DNA of 64,000 nucleotides from Gnetum montanum. Lineage: Eukaryota > Streptophyta > Gnetopsida > Gnetales > Gnetaceae. This document shows positions 34,080 to 45,828 of this stretch, piece after piece. The notes beneath the pieces are model-generated. The model ran no database searches. It saw nothing but the letters and a program-made list of their open reading frames with translations, and had not been told where the DNA came from. Within the stretch, counting starts at the first letter, position 1, and each line of letters opens with the position of its first letter. The stretch covers positions 53,546 to 117,545 of the forward strand of contig MNCI01017909.1 in the NCBI GenBank assembly GCA_015680685.1, read 5' to 3'. Both the position numbers and the translations under genes were made by a program.

Positions 34080-36987
34080 ACATGGAAGAGCTATTTTCAT
34101 CCTTGTTTATAGAGCTAAATTTAGGCTTCATATGTTGGTTCTACAAGCTCATGTGAATAATGCTAACATTGTAGAGCTTGCTCATAGAATAGAAATCTAG
34201 TTTTATGATCTCTATCTTCAAACTAACATGGTGGTATGCTACGTGGTACTCAGAGCTTATCCATAGAACTAGATTTTACTTCTATTAACATAAGCTAACT
34301 CTAGAGGTTACATTATAGAGTGACTATACAAGATCACTTTTAACCTCCACGAAACTTGGCATGGTAAAATTGCTTTTGTAGGATCATCTTTTTATTCTAC
34401 AAACTTGCAACTACATGAATGGTAGAATAGCTTTTCATTCAAGCTAACATGATGGAGTCCATTTCTAAAATCATTGTTTGGTGCCAAAAACCTCTTCTAT
34501 GAGTTAACATATTAAAACTGATAATAGCATACTTTGTGAGATTTACTCTTTTGCTTCTATGAATAAACCTAACATGGTAGAGCCATTTCTGAGAATTGTT
34601 TCATAGAGTCAAATTTTAGCTCTATGAAGGCTTATCTACGTACTTTCCATTTAGCTACGTAGAATCATTTTTGGCTTTTCTTGTAGAGCTGATTTTTCAT
34701 TCTAGATGTTTTCTTTAAGTGAAAACATGTCATATATGGAGCCAATTCCACTTTCACTCCTCTTTTCTTTGGTGTCACAATGTTAATCAAGTAAAATTAT
34801 CTTGTAAGGCTAATTTGTTGCTCTAGAAGCTTTCCTCTACATGCTAATGTAAACAAATGAAAACATAGCTCATAGGACTATTCCAACTTCCCTTCATAAA
34901 TCTAAATCTCAATCATATGAATCTAATTTAAAGAAGTGGCTTACATGGTAGAAATGGAAAAATAGCTATATGATAGATCTTGTTACTTGTAGAGCTTTTG
35001 TAGAATCACATTCTAGTTCTACGAAGTAGGCCTTATTAGGAGTTAAGCTAACATGGAATAGTTTGTTCATAGAATAGAAATGTGATTCTATCAACCAACC
35101 TTTTTATCAAGAAGCTAATGTGGCATTTGATAATGTGGTAGAGTTCACTTGTAGAATGAAAATTTAACTCTACAAACTGGCTCTACCAGCTACTTGTCGT
35201 AGTGTATAGAACTGCTTCCACTTCTTTTTCTAAAACTAGTTTCTCTTTAGGAATCTTACCTAGTGTCTTATGTGGAAAAATAAAAATATAGCTATTGGGG
35301 TTGAGCTTATCACTCATAAAACCTCTCTTTGATTCTATGAACTAGACTTTCTTAGGAGCTAATATAGCTAATGCTAACAAGAAAAAGTTTGTTTTAGAAT
35401 AGAAATTTAACATTACTAAACTAAACTTACACCAAAATGCTATCATGGCATTCACTGATGTAGAAGAGTCTTTGCATAGAACCTCTTTTTATCTCTATGA
35501 ATCTTTCACTGTGGCAAACCATTTTGTAAAGCTAATTTTTCATTCTACAAGCTCCCTATTTATGCTAATATGGAAAGTTTGTTTCAAAGCTTTCTTTCTA
35601 AACCAGTCTCCCTAGTTCTACAAGTCTACTAAATTTTTAAGAGCTAACATGGCTTGTAGAACCAATTTTAGCTTTTCTCTATAGATCCATATTTTAGTTC
35701 AATGAACACATGCTAATCAAAGAGCTTACATGGTAGAGCTATTTCATAGAATCATTTTAAATCTCTTCCAACCTCCTTGTGGTAAAACAAATTTTTAAGC
35801 TTCATGAATCTTAGCCACATCAATGAAGCTCATGTGGCAAAACTGAAAATAAAATTTTTTGTAAGGTAGATTTTTTGCTCTATGTATAAGCTTTTTTCAC
35901 TATTTATGACCAAATGATTACATGGCTCATAAGACCATTTTGTAGAGTCTCTTGCTCACTCCTTAAATGATGTTGACATGAAAGAGCCAATTTGTAGAGC
36001 TATTTTACAACTCTACGAGCCTCCTTTATATGACTATTGATGTGGCCATAGAACCATTTCATAAAGCTATTTTTCTACATCACAAGTAGGTTTCTACAAC
36101 ACGTTAAACCTTTGAGCTGACTTTGGAAAGCTATTCTTGTGTTATCTTATAGATCCCAAACTTAGCCATACTAACTCATCATTGTGCATACATGGAAAAA
36201 TTAATTAAAGCTTTTCTTTGTAGAACTACTTATTCATTTTACAATCCACTTTTATGTTTGTATAGCTTAATTTAACAAAGTCATTCCTCCTCGTTCATTA
36301 ACAAACCAAAGTTTCCATTCTACTAGTTCATGTAGAAAATTCCTTTTTCTTAACCAAACTATTTCTCTTTAAAATGAGGTTTTCTATTGTCACTCAACTA
36401 TTTTCTCTAATGTCATGATGATAAAACTAATTCTTAAATATTCTGATTCTATTATATATGTGCTTGACTTACTTTCAGGTAGAAAAATATGAATTCAAGC
36501 CTTAACTAGTTCACAAGATCCATTCCTGATACCCAATTGAACTTATCTACATAGCACCTTATTTTACTTGAAAACCCTAACTTTCTGATTTTATAAATAA
36601 TAGATTGAAAGTCCTCAAAAGGGTTTGCTCCATTTTGAAACTTCTTGTTCTATAGATTTGAAATGTATTGTTTCTCTATTAGGGTATTTTTCCTAGAAAT
36701 TCTTAATTGAAACTCATCTTAATGATTACATAATAGCTAAATCCTAGCTTGTTCTTGCTGTGAGATTTTATAAAAAATGAAACTTATCCTATGCTACAGA
36801 AATATTTCCATGGATTACATTTTTGAATAGAGGGTTCAAGCTTTAAAAAATCTTCCATTAGATACTCCTTTGACTATTAATGCTACCTTTATCTCAAAAC
36901 TTTCTTTCCTTTAATGACATCATGAGAAGCATTGAGACCATAATATCATTTTAAACTATTCCATTCATATGGTCAGTTGTTACATCA
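34080..36987 (-). repeat. Element III left LTR, segment 3 (degenerate motif array)
   Basis: Direct repeat of 46640-49606. Much of it is built from a loose recurring motif with GCTAACATGGTAGAGC, TTCATAGAATC and AGCTCTATGAA-like words, several times per 300 bp. The end ...TTACATCA at 36987 corresponds to ...TTGCACCA at 49606. In element orientation this is the U3 side. No ORF is recognised. Confidence 0.75.
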
Positions 36988-37000
36988 AATATTTTTTCCC
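36988..37000 (-). promoter_or_regulatory. Candidate polypurine tract of element III
   Basis: The minus strand reads TTTGGGAAAAAATATT directly before the LTR start (TGATGTAACAAC). Further upstream, GGGGG runs also occur at about 37075-37117. Either could act as PPT; the adjacent one fits the LTR border. Confidence 0.45.
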
Positions 37001-37869
37001 AAACAAAATATTTCTTAAAGTGACATTTATATACATTTACAAATAGCTGAATTCAAATATTTTTGTGTAGGGAAAACCCCCTTTAGCTTAAGGCTATCAA
37101 GGATGAAAAACCCCCAGTCCTAAAACTTTGAAAATTAAAACGTTGAACCTAAGCTAGTGAACTAGATGACATTGTATAGTAATTATTCCTTTTCTCAAAA
37201 CTTTATGTTTAGAGGCTCCATCATACTCCACATTAGAAGTAACTTGAAGTAGTACCATAGCTTGTGTTCCTTTATTCCAATCCTAGTCTTCCTTGGGTTT
37301 TGCATAACTAGCAGCTTCCTTTGGCTCCTTCTTCTCTTTTAGTTACTTCTCTAAATTTTCGAGCCTTTCTTTAGATTCATTCTCAAACTGATTCACCAAT
37401 ACATATCCATAATTGAAGGTATGATTTAGGCTCTCTTTGTAATAGTTTCCTCTTAGTGAAACATCATAGCACTCTAATAGTTTCCTCTTAGTGAAACATC
37501 ATAGCACTCTAGAAATTTTTCCCACTCAAGAATGTGGATTGATTTCTTACTTATGAGAGTAGAGAACTCATCCAAGAGCCATGACATGAATGGGTTATTA
37601 TAAGCTACTACATATGAGACAACTCTATAGAAAGCCCTCTATATGTGTTCTAGACAACATCGAGACATATATGGGATAAAAGATCTAGCTTTCATGTTGA
37701 CTCTTCTAGGTCTTGCAAATAATCCTCTTCTCATAGTGGACCTTGATTTCACAACCATGATATGCATATGCATTTTATAGCTCAACTTCAACCCTACTAT
37801 AAGGTCCTAATTTGTAACAACACACTATGTACATATTTACAATTTTTTTTATCATTCTTGAGTGGCTCT
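37001..37869 (-). other. Element III region downstream of integrase
   Basis: Broken minus-strand coding sequence continues past the integrase (for example NHTFNYGYVLVNQFENESKE) without a recognised domain. A perfect 35-bp tandem duplication lies at 37441-37475 and 37476-37510. Confidence 0.4.
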
Positions 37870-38880
37870 AAGTAGCCAATTGACCAAAATAATGCTTTAC
37901 ATGAAGGGTATTGAATGGATAGCTTAACACCTATCAATCTAGTAAAGTAAGATTAAACTTATTTTCAACCACTTATTGATTAATCATAAAAGGCCCAATC
38001 CACTTATCTAATAAAATTTTATATTTATCTTTCTTATTAACTTTCCATAATAAAATCAAGTATTCTTCTCTAAACGACTTTCATCTTTCTCGGTGATCAA
38101 ACCATCTCTTCATTAGCACTACATTATGCAAGATCTTATCTTAGGCTTCCTCAAAGTTAGCTTTTCTCTTTAAAAATAAATCCATCAAAGCACATTCTTT
38201 GTCTAATCATGGGCTATATTTTTTTAAAAATCCTACCAAAGACATGATCATGTTAGTTATATGAGCATTAAACCCATAAACTAAGTTGAATGGTGAAATC
38301 CCTATAGATTTCTTTATTCTAATTCTATCTCTCCATAGGGCTCCTTGTGATAGGTCATGCCAATTTTCCATATTATTATCCATGGAATACTTAATGTACA
38401 AGATTAGCTTTTTATTAGTGGATTCATCTAGGCCATTTCCTTATAGATAGTAGTTGGAAGAGAAATAAAGTAGGATTGATTTCTCTAATGCCCATCTTAC
38501 AAACTCAACTAACTGAAAATTTGTTCCATTATTAGTTACTAATGATTTTGACATCCAAAAATAATTCATGATGCATTTTTTAGGAAACTTAATTACATCA
38601 TAAGATGTGCCTCTTCTTAGTGCTTTGGCTTCAAGCCACTTGATAAAATAATCGATTCTATCAAAATGAATTTATGGCCTACTTTGGATGGAGTAATAGC
38701 TCCTAAATAATCCAATCCCCATCTTTGAAAAGGCCTATCTATTATCACTATTTTTAGTGAAGCATTATCTTTCTTTAGCTTTAGTCCATGTATTTGCCAC
38801 TTGTGATAGGTTAAAATTTTATCCCTCATATATTTATGCATAGTGGACCAATAAAAGCCATATCTCAACATATGTTACAT
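37870..38880 (-). pseudogene. Element III integrase remnant
   Basis: Minus-strand blocks in order: LRYGFYWSTMHKYMRDKI (H2C2 zinc region), PFQRWGLDYLGAI and GHKFILIES (start of the catalytic core with the first Asp, family WGLDFVGPI), NWHDLSQGALWRDRI and SPFNLVYGFNAH (core C-terminus, family WxxxLPxALWAYRT...PFxLVYG), then DLFLKRKANFEEA, ALLVMKRWFDHR-like and ending SYPFNTLHVKHYFG (family LPVNGxxLKxYY). Frames at 38871-38617 and 38401-38207 are open; stops separate them. It normally joins cDNA to the chromosome and is inactive here. Confidence 0.85.
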
Positions 38881-39179
38881 TGTGGTTCTAGGGGATTTAT
38901 AGTACAAGCCCTTTACAATTATGGAATTTTTTTAATATCCCTTTTATTTTTTATATTTGGTGCACATTCTAATAAAATGCCTATGAAATCCTTTTTATAT
39001 AGAGTTCCTTAAGTGTAGATGTATTTCTTGGTTTTTATTATAAAATCTCTTTTTTTATTTTTAGATATATTGCTGGGAATCTCTCAACTAATGAGAAATT
39101 TTGTCATATCATCATACTAATTCATATGTTTAAAGAAATATAGTATTTCTTGCTTAGGTTCTTTTTCCATCATCCTAGC

Positions 39180-39500
39180 TAATCACATAATATTTATTGT
39201 TTTTCTAGTTTCTAGAGTGAAACTAAATTGTTGAAACTTGATTATCCGATTAGCTCTCTTTAATCCAATTTCATTTTGAGATAGGAATTGCCTTACATCT
39301 ACCTCTATGATCATAATATAAACTAGACTATTTTCCAAATAGTATTTAAAATGTCCCAAGCCTGTAATCACAGCAAACACTTGTTTTTATAATTTTGAGC
39401 AATTCTTTTAGCATCTTTTAACCAGAAACCAAAAAATTTAATTACCTTTTCTTCTTTTTCATCCTTCTATATTAATACTACAGCCAATGAATCTTTTGAA
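39180..39500 (-). pseudogene. Element III RNase H remnant
   Basis: The frame from 39380 reads GLGHFKYYLENSLVYIMI, then VRQFLSQNEIGLKRANRI and KFQQFSFTLE, matching the gypsy RNase H order (KFRHYLLGxxFxxxTDHxxLxxL...RxARWxLLLQEFDF). The 'TDH' catalytic motif is changed to IEVD. It degrades the RNA of RNA/DNA hybrids when active. Confidence 0.7.
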
Positions 39501-40370
39501 GAGAAAGCATATAACCATAAATCTTCTTTCAATTTCAGCTTTACCTAATATAGAGCTTCTAAAATAGCTTTCTTAATTTAATTCAAATCTTTCAGTGACT
39601 CTTTACTCTTTCTTACTTCAACATTTGTAAAAGAGATTTAGTTTTTCCAGTAAATCTAGAAATGAAATTCTTGATAAAGTTTATCTTTCCAAAGAAAGAT
39701 CTCAATGTCTTTTTATACATAGGATGTCCTATACCTTGAATGATTTCAATTCTAGCTTGATCAATAGTCATCCCTTTCTAACAAATCATATGCCCAAGTT
39801 ACCTAATTTTACTCCAAAGATACACTTTTTGGGATTTAAAAAAATATCAAACTCCTTCTGTTAAATATCTATTGCAAGTGATAAATATGGTCAAGCTCAT
39901 GTTTTGAATAAATTGTGATATCATCTAAATAAATGTTAATAAACTTCCCAATAATTCCTTTGAAAGTAATATTCATAGCTTGCTGAAAAGTAGCCCCTAC
40001 ATTAGATAAGCCAAAGGACATCCTTTTGTACAAAAATGTTCCCCATTTAGTGATAAATGCTATTTTAAATCTATCATCTTTATCTACAATTATTTGATTA
40101 TAGCTTGAAAATCCATTTAATATGAGTATAGCTAATTCCATGATACCTTTAGTAACATTTCATCACTCCTTGAAAGTGGATATCTATCCATGATTGAAGC
40201 TTCATTTAAATTCCTAAAATTGACACATAGTCTTATATCTAGATTATTTTTTCTTACTAGCACTAAATTATCTATCTAGGTTGAACATCTAATTAGGTAT
40301 ATTATGTTAGTTCTTGACAATTTCTTAATTTCAGCTTCCATTGTTGGCTCAAAGACTGGATTAAAATACC
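39501..40370 (-). pseudogene. Element III reverse transcriptase remnant
   Basis: Minus-strand blocks: VNFRNLNEASIMDRYPLS (family VDYRxLNxxTxKDxYPLP), LNGFSSYNQIIVDKDDRFKI, AFITKWGTFLYKRMSFGLSN, GATFQQAMNITF, and INIYLDDITIYSK at the catalytic site (YLDD; both Asp kept). Then come LGHMICQKGMTIDQARIE and LRSFFGKINFIKNFI (thumb). 40141-39869 is open and the rest is broken by stops. It is typical of the non-chromoviral Tat side of Ty3/gypsy, judging from the motif wording only. Confidence 0.85.
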
Positions 40371-41555
40371 TTATCTTCTATTTGACTATATTACAATCTT
40401 TTTCTAGAGGAATTTTAGAAGTCATAACGTTCAAATCAAAATTTCTTAAATGATCATATGACAAAGAGAAACTATCTAAATTTTCTCTAAGAACTTGCAT
40501 CAACTTCCATTTTATATTTCATTGAAGCTTTTTATCAATATTAAGAGGCCTTGGAACATCTTGACACCTTAAATTAGTTTCTTCATAAGCTTGATCCTCA
40601 TGATTTTGAACATCTAATCCTTTTACTAGTTTCTATCTAAATTCTTCCTTCAACTGTAGCATCCTTTGAGGAATCGTTTTTTCTTTAAATCTTAAATTAA
40701 TCCTTTCATGAAATTAACTTCTAAATCCTCTTATTCTATTCAAGAATCAATTTATTTGATGATCATTTTCCAATATTTGAAAAGAATCCTCATTATTTGG
40801 ACCCACTAGCTCTAGTTCTAACTCAATTAATACCTTTTGGTTTTTAGTTATTTTTGACAAGTCTTAAGTTAAAGCTGCTATCACAAGTTCATTAGCCTTT
40901 TGATTCTTTTTCTTTAGGATATTTTAATTTTAAATTCCATAAATTTTTTAAGTAATTTAACTATTATTTTTTTGTAAGTTTTAAGGAATGAGCTTTTAAC
41001 ATTGCATTTTCCTTCAACTTAATCACATATGAGCTTTGAGTCTCCTTTAACTAATAATTTGGTAATTTCTATCTAATATGCTTTTCTCAACCCTCTACAT
41101 AAAGCTTCATACTTAGCCCTAGTATTAGTACAAGAAAATTCCAATTATATAGCTTTCAAATCTACTTGATTCTTTGGGCCTATTAGGATAATGCCAATTC
41201 CTAGTACTTTTGATTTACAAGCTCCATCAAAATATCACTACTAGAATTTTTCAGTTTGATCATCAAAATGCATAACTTGTATTTTCCAAATTCAAATGAA
41301 TTCTAATTTGAATTTTCTTAATTCAACTCTTTTATTCCTCCTATCTAAAGTCACATTCTTTATCATTAGTGATTCACAATATACATAAATCTAATCTCAT
41401 TCACCTTTCCATGGCAACCATATATGTGAATAGTCTATACACATACATCCAAAGAAATTTCGGCTCTAACTTTTACTCAATAATAAGCTATAGGAATAAA
41501 GGATATCAATCACTTAGATAGTGACTCTACTTTTGACCCTTGGATCTAAAGCTAA
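40371..41555 (-). other. Element III linker between protease and RT
   Basis: AT-rich, broken minus-strand coding sequence with no clear motif. It is expected to be polyprotein spacer. Confidence 0.4.
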
Positions 41556-41984
41556 CTAAAGTAACATGTTCGGTAATTGACCTACTATCCTAATTATGCT
41601 TTTATCAACTTGGAAAATTTTCTTATTTGATTGTTTAGGTTTTAATCCCAATTGATCACATACTATCATAGGCATTAATTTTGAACTGGATTCTAAATCA
41701 ACTAAATAGTTATGCAAATATCTACCTTTCAACTTAAAAGTCAATAGAAAAGGAGGAGCATCTCTCTCTGAAACAACTTCTGCATTACTAGTAAATTTCT
41801 CATTATAAATGTAGTTTGTGGCAACATCACCCATTATCTTTGTGTTTTTAAACTCTTGTAAAATTATTTTAAAATATCCTTCCATTTGAAATAGTTGATA
41901 CATGCTAATATTAGCTTTAATCCTTTTAAAACCCTCTATTATGTCATACTCCCCTTCACCATAGAATCCTAACTCTCTAAACAT
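41556..41984 (-). pseudogene. Element III protease region
   Basis: An open frame of 142 codons. The second half reads PPFLLTFKLKGRYLHNYLVD, then SSSKLMPMIVCDQLGLKP, IFQVDKSIIRIVGQLPNMLL, matching gypsy proteases (FxxLIDSGASxNxMP...QLDxSxVxVxGxxxDVLI). The catalytic DSGA has become DLES, so the enzyme is dead although the frame is open. Confidence 0.75.
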
Positions 41985-41999
41985 TCTTGAGAGAGGATC

Positions 42000-43149
42000 T
42001 TGGCAATCTTTATTATTAGGTTGAGATTTGTCCTTTGAATTTTATTTTTCTTCAAAAACCTTACATTTTCTAGTATGATCACATATCATTTTTCACTGCC
42101 TAGATGTGAAAATTTTTTCTTTTGCACTCCTAAGCTCATTCTAGGCTCTTCATTAGTATTAAAATCATCATTAGATGAATATCCCAATTCTAAATCCTTG
42201 GATGTTTCATCGCTAGATGACCTTTCCAAATAATGTATACTTGGAGGTCTAAATTCTTCAAATTCTATGAAGTTTGAATTGCCTAAGTGCTCTTTTTCCT
42301 CAATGTTCTTAAGCTCATCTTGGATATCTAATTTTCTATATTTTTTAAAACTCTTATCTTCCTTAATTTTCACTTTTGACATAGCTTTTTCTAACTTAAT
42401 AAGTTTTTTGAACCATTTTTTTTTTAAATTCTATCTTTATTATGCTCTTCACCTTATAACTCCATGGAACTACATATTGAAAATACTATCATGATTTGAG
42501 TCATTTTTTGAATTTGAAATATTCCTTTTTGAGGCTTTTTTATAGAAAGATGTGTATTTTCAAGGATTAAATTTAATTTTCTTTCTGATTCTATAACTTC
42601 ACTATAAGTTCCGCTAAATTATTGATTTTTGGGATTCTTCGTAGCCAAATTGAGATTTTGGGATCTCTAGCATTTAGATAGGTATCTCTTAAAACTTCAT
42701 TTCTTAGGAAAAATTGGTTTTGGAATAAACTAGAAACTCTCTAAAACTTAATGTTGAAATTTTTTTATTGATTCCTTATTTTCCTATTTCATTTGAACTA
42801 GGCCACTGTATAGTTGATGATGCTTGATCTAATTACCAAACTAGTTGATAAATAAGTTGTTCATATTCTTCCAACTAGCGATACCATTACTTGATAGGTC
42901 TGAATACCAAATTTAAGGCATGTCCCTGAGGTTGCCTATGAACAGCTTGCATGCTTGGTCTGGATGTTGAGTATTTGCATTAACAAGGACTAGTTTAAAT
43001 AGATGTAGATATTCTTCTACTAAATAAGCTTTACTAAGGATATATGGTTCTCAATGATATTTATAAGCTAATTTTGGGATGCCATTGTAAGAATTGAACA
43101 TCATAGGCATGGATAATTGAAATGGGTTAATAGGAGATATGTTAGCCAT
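42000..43149 (-). pseudogene. Element III gag remnant
   Basis: It starts at the ATG at 43149 with MANISPINPFQLSMPMMF, then HLFKLVLVNANTQHPDQA, CKLFIGNLRD, a WYSDLSSNGIASWKNMNN stretch (capsid domain), HQLYSGLVQMK and the C-terminal acidic part 42382-42086. Several stops (first near 43050) break it. No intact zinc knuckle is seen. The leader from 43150 to 43490 lies between it and the LTR. Confidence 0.75.
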
Positions 43150-43490
43150 TATCTAGTAAGCTCTACATTCTACTAGATGATCCTATTTTTAATTTAGCTC
43201 TTCTTTCAAAAGAAAGGCCCTTAACTAATGGTGATGTTTTAGCACGTCATGTCTTAATTTTCTTACTTAAATTTCTAGCTATGGTTTCAAAATCTTTTGA
43301 TGTACTTCAAATCTAAAGATCTAATGTATGCATTAGACTTTTGAAACCTTCTTGTTTATCAGAGGAACTACTCATGAGCTACAGTAACTGACTTATATTA
43401 TTTTTTTATAACCAACCTTTCTCCTATATAATCTTCTAAACTATAAACTATTTAATAACAAGAGGCCCTCCTTCTAGAACTAGTTAAAAT
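43150..43490 (-). other. Element III leader
   Basis: 340 bp between the gag ATG and the LTR border at 43491. The PBS position reads ATTTTAACTAGTTCTAGAAG on the minus strand, with no tRNA match I can name, perhaps mutated. The sequence CTTCTAGAACTAGTTAAA here has a near-copy just inside the LTR at about 43553-43571. Confidence 0.4.
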
Positions 43491-45253
43491 TGTTGTTGCC
43501 TACTTCCAATGCTAAAAAGAAAAGATCATATTAACAAGGTTAGCCTTCCTTATAGTACTAGTTAAAGCTATTGTGGTAGAATTGTAGATGATTCTACCAT
43601 AGAACAATAGCTTTTATATTAAACTCATTTTAGGTGGTTGTTGGTCTTGGGTATCACCAAGGCATCAATACCACAAAATAGCCTCTACTGATAATGAACT
43701 TATGTAACTAATTGTAAATAAAAATAAAAATCTATTTATGAGATAAGAAATTAATTAAAGAAATATGTTGTTTTGTATATAATTAATGATCTATCTCTTT
43801 CTACTACCTCTTAATATATATTAAGAAAATGAATGGCCCTCTTATAAGTCTATTCTTAAATATTGCAACATACACATATTGTAAATGGAGTGATTTTATA
43901 GAAAAAATTTGATCTTAAATTTTGAACTATTTGCTAGCTAACTTGTTGATGCAGAATCACAAAAGCTTTACTAAAAAGAATGAAAGACTGAGGGAAACTA
44001 AATTATTCATAAAACTCAAAATTCTACCTAATCCTCTGCTTCATAGAGAAAAGTGCCTCATCCAAAACTAGCAATCCATTTTCATGTCACTATGAAATAT
44101 CAAAATTAGAAAAAATAAAAAAATTTAATCAACTACAATAATAAGCTAATAGATAAAAACTAAAAGAGATATAGGGAACCTACTTAAAATGTCATTAAAA
44201 GAAGTCTTTACCACTGATAAAAAAAGTTCTACCCAAATGATCCCCTCCAAAAATCCCTTCATTTGCAATTTTTCCCTAGGCTCTATATAGTGGCCTCAAG
44301 TAATTACAATAGTTTCAAAATTTAAAACTATAACTTCCTCAAATTTTCCTCATATAACTATAGTCTACTAGCTAACTATTCAGCTTCCTAATAGATCTTC
44401 TCCATTCATTGTATCTAGAGCCCTTCGATAGCCAGCTATTGCAATAGTTTTTCATGATTTATGAGGGTCTTGATAGCTTGATTCACTGAATCTAGCTCAA
44501 AGCTATCAATCTTTCTATTGATTCTTCAGTACCATGCTTTTCAAAACCTAATTTGGTTATTGAGTTATTTATTTCCACTAAAGCAACTTCCACATTAGAA
44601 TAAGCCTATTTGAATTCTAGCTTCTTTGGAATGATCTCTTCCATTATAACTATAAAAGCCATCATCATTAGGTCAAGGAAGCCTTGCTTTTGCTAGGGTA
44701 GTTTTTGTCTTTTATTTATAGCCAATTCATATAATCCATGAATTCTCTCTTCCATCTATGTGAACATGGCTTTCTTTTCCCTCATTTTTGTAGTCTCCTC
44801 TCGTCTCTTTCATCCATTCTTTTTTATAATCCATCTTAGTGATTATTTCCTTAAATCTTGGAAAGGAAAGATGAGAATAATCTAGGGATTTTCTTGTTTT
44901 GGCCTATTCTAGTTTAGAGCTTATTGTAGCTACCCTTTCTTCTAATTGAATCGTTACTTGCTCTTTATTTTCTAGCAATGACTCCTTTATAATTATCACT
45001 ACTTTAAGCTATTCATTCTCCTCTGTTAGGCTTTTCATTTCCTTCTACAACTTTGACCTTTTTTTCTCATTTTGTAGCAAAAACTCTCATAACTTAGCTA
45101 TCTCATTATATACTATTTACCTTATTTATTGCTCACATTGAAGCAAAAACTCTAGCAACTTAGCTTATACTTCTCATAGAATGTCTTTATTGTAAGATGA
45201 TTTGGGACAACCCAAATTAAGTTCATCCTAGACCTAAAACTAAGCTTATATAG
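43491..45253 (-). repeat. Element III right LTR, segment 1
   Basis: Begins TGTTGTTGCCTACTTCC and repeats the left copy (16920-17788 and 22313-23170) at roughly 80% identity by eye. At about 45130 it jumps to the equivalent of 26010 in the left copy, a 2.8-kb deletion. It contains the intact equivalents of the palindrome target site (44260-44280). Confidence 0.8.
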
Positions 45254-45828
45254 TGTTACATTCCCATTCCCAAATTATATTGTTGCCTAATGAAAATGGT
45301 GTCTCTTCATAACAAGTGTTATTGTCATCTTAACAAGACTCAAAAGGGTAGTTGTGATTAAGACACAAAAGGGCATGTTGTAATAATGAACATGTTTCTT
45401 AAGATAACCTTTGGGGGTTTGACCTAAGGAATTTATACTTAGGTTAGAGGTCATGCTAGGCATGGAGTGGTGGAACCAGTATAGGCAAGTCATAGGATGC
45501 TAGGTGAAGCAGGATAGGAAGTGGGATGGCCATCCCTTCTAGCTAGGTTATAGGCCTAACCATGGTGGCATTGCTAAATTTCCTTTAAGGGATAGATGCC
45601 AAAGGAAGAAAACCCCAAGGAACACTCTCAGAGCACAATTCAAATACATTATTCCATATCAATAAAGCATTCTTTTCTTTCTCTTTCTACATTTTTCCTA
45701 TTATTTCCTTTATACATAATGTCGAATATCACATATATTTTGCATTTGGTATGTTTTATTCATATTCATAATGTCTAATATATTGGATATTTGACATTTT
45801 CCATGACATATAGGGATAGGATGTCACA
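45254..45828 (+). repeat. LTR-575 copy D, solo LTR with target duplication
   Basis: 575 bp from TGTTACATTCCC to GATGTCACA, flanked by TATAG at 45249-45253 and 45829-45833. The empty site is seen in the left LTR at about 26083-26110 (AAGCCTATGTAGCCTTG). The 5-bp duplication and TG...CA ends show an LTR retrotransposon that lost its inside by LTR-LTR recombination. Confidence 0.93.
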
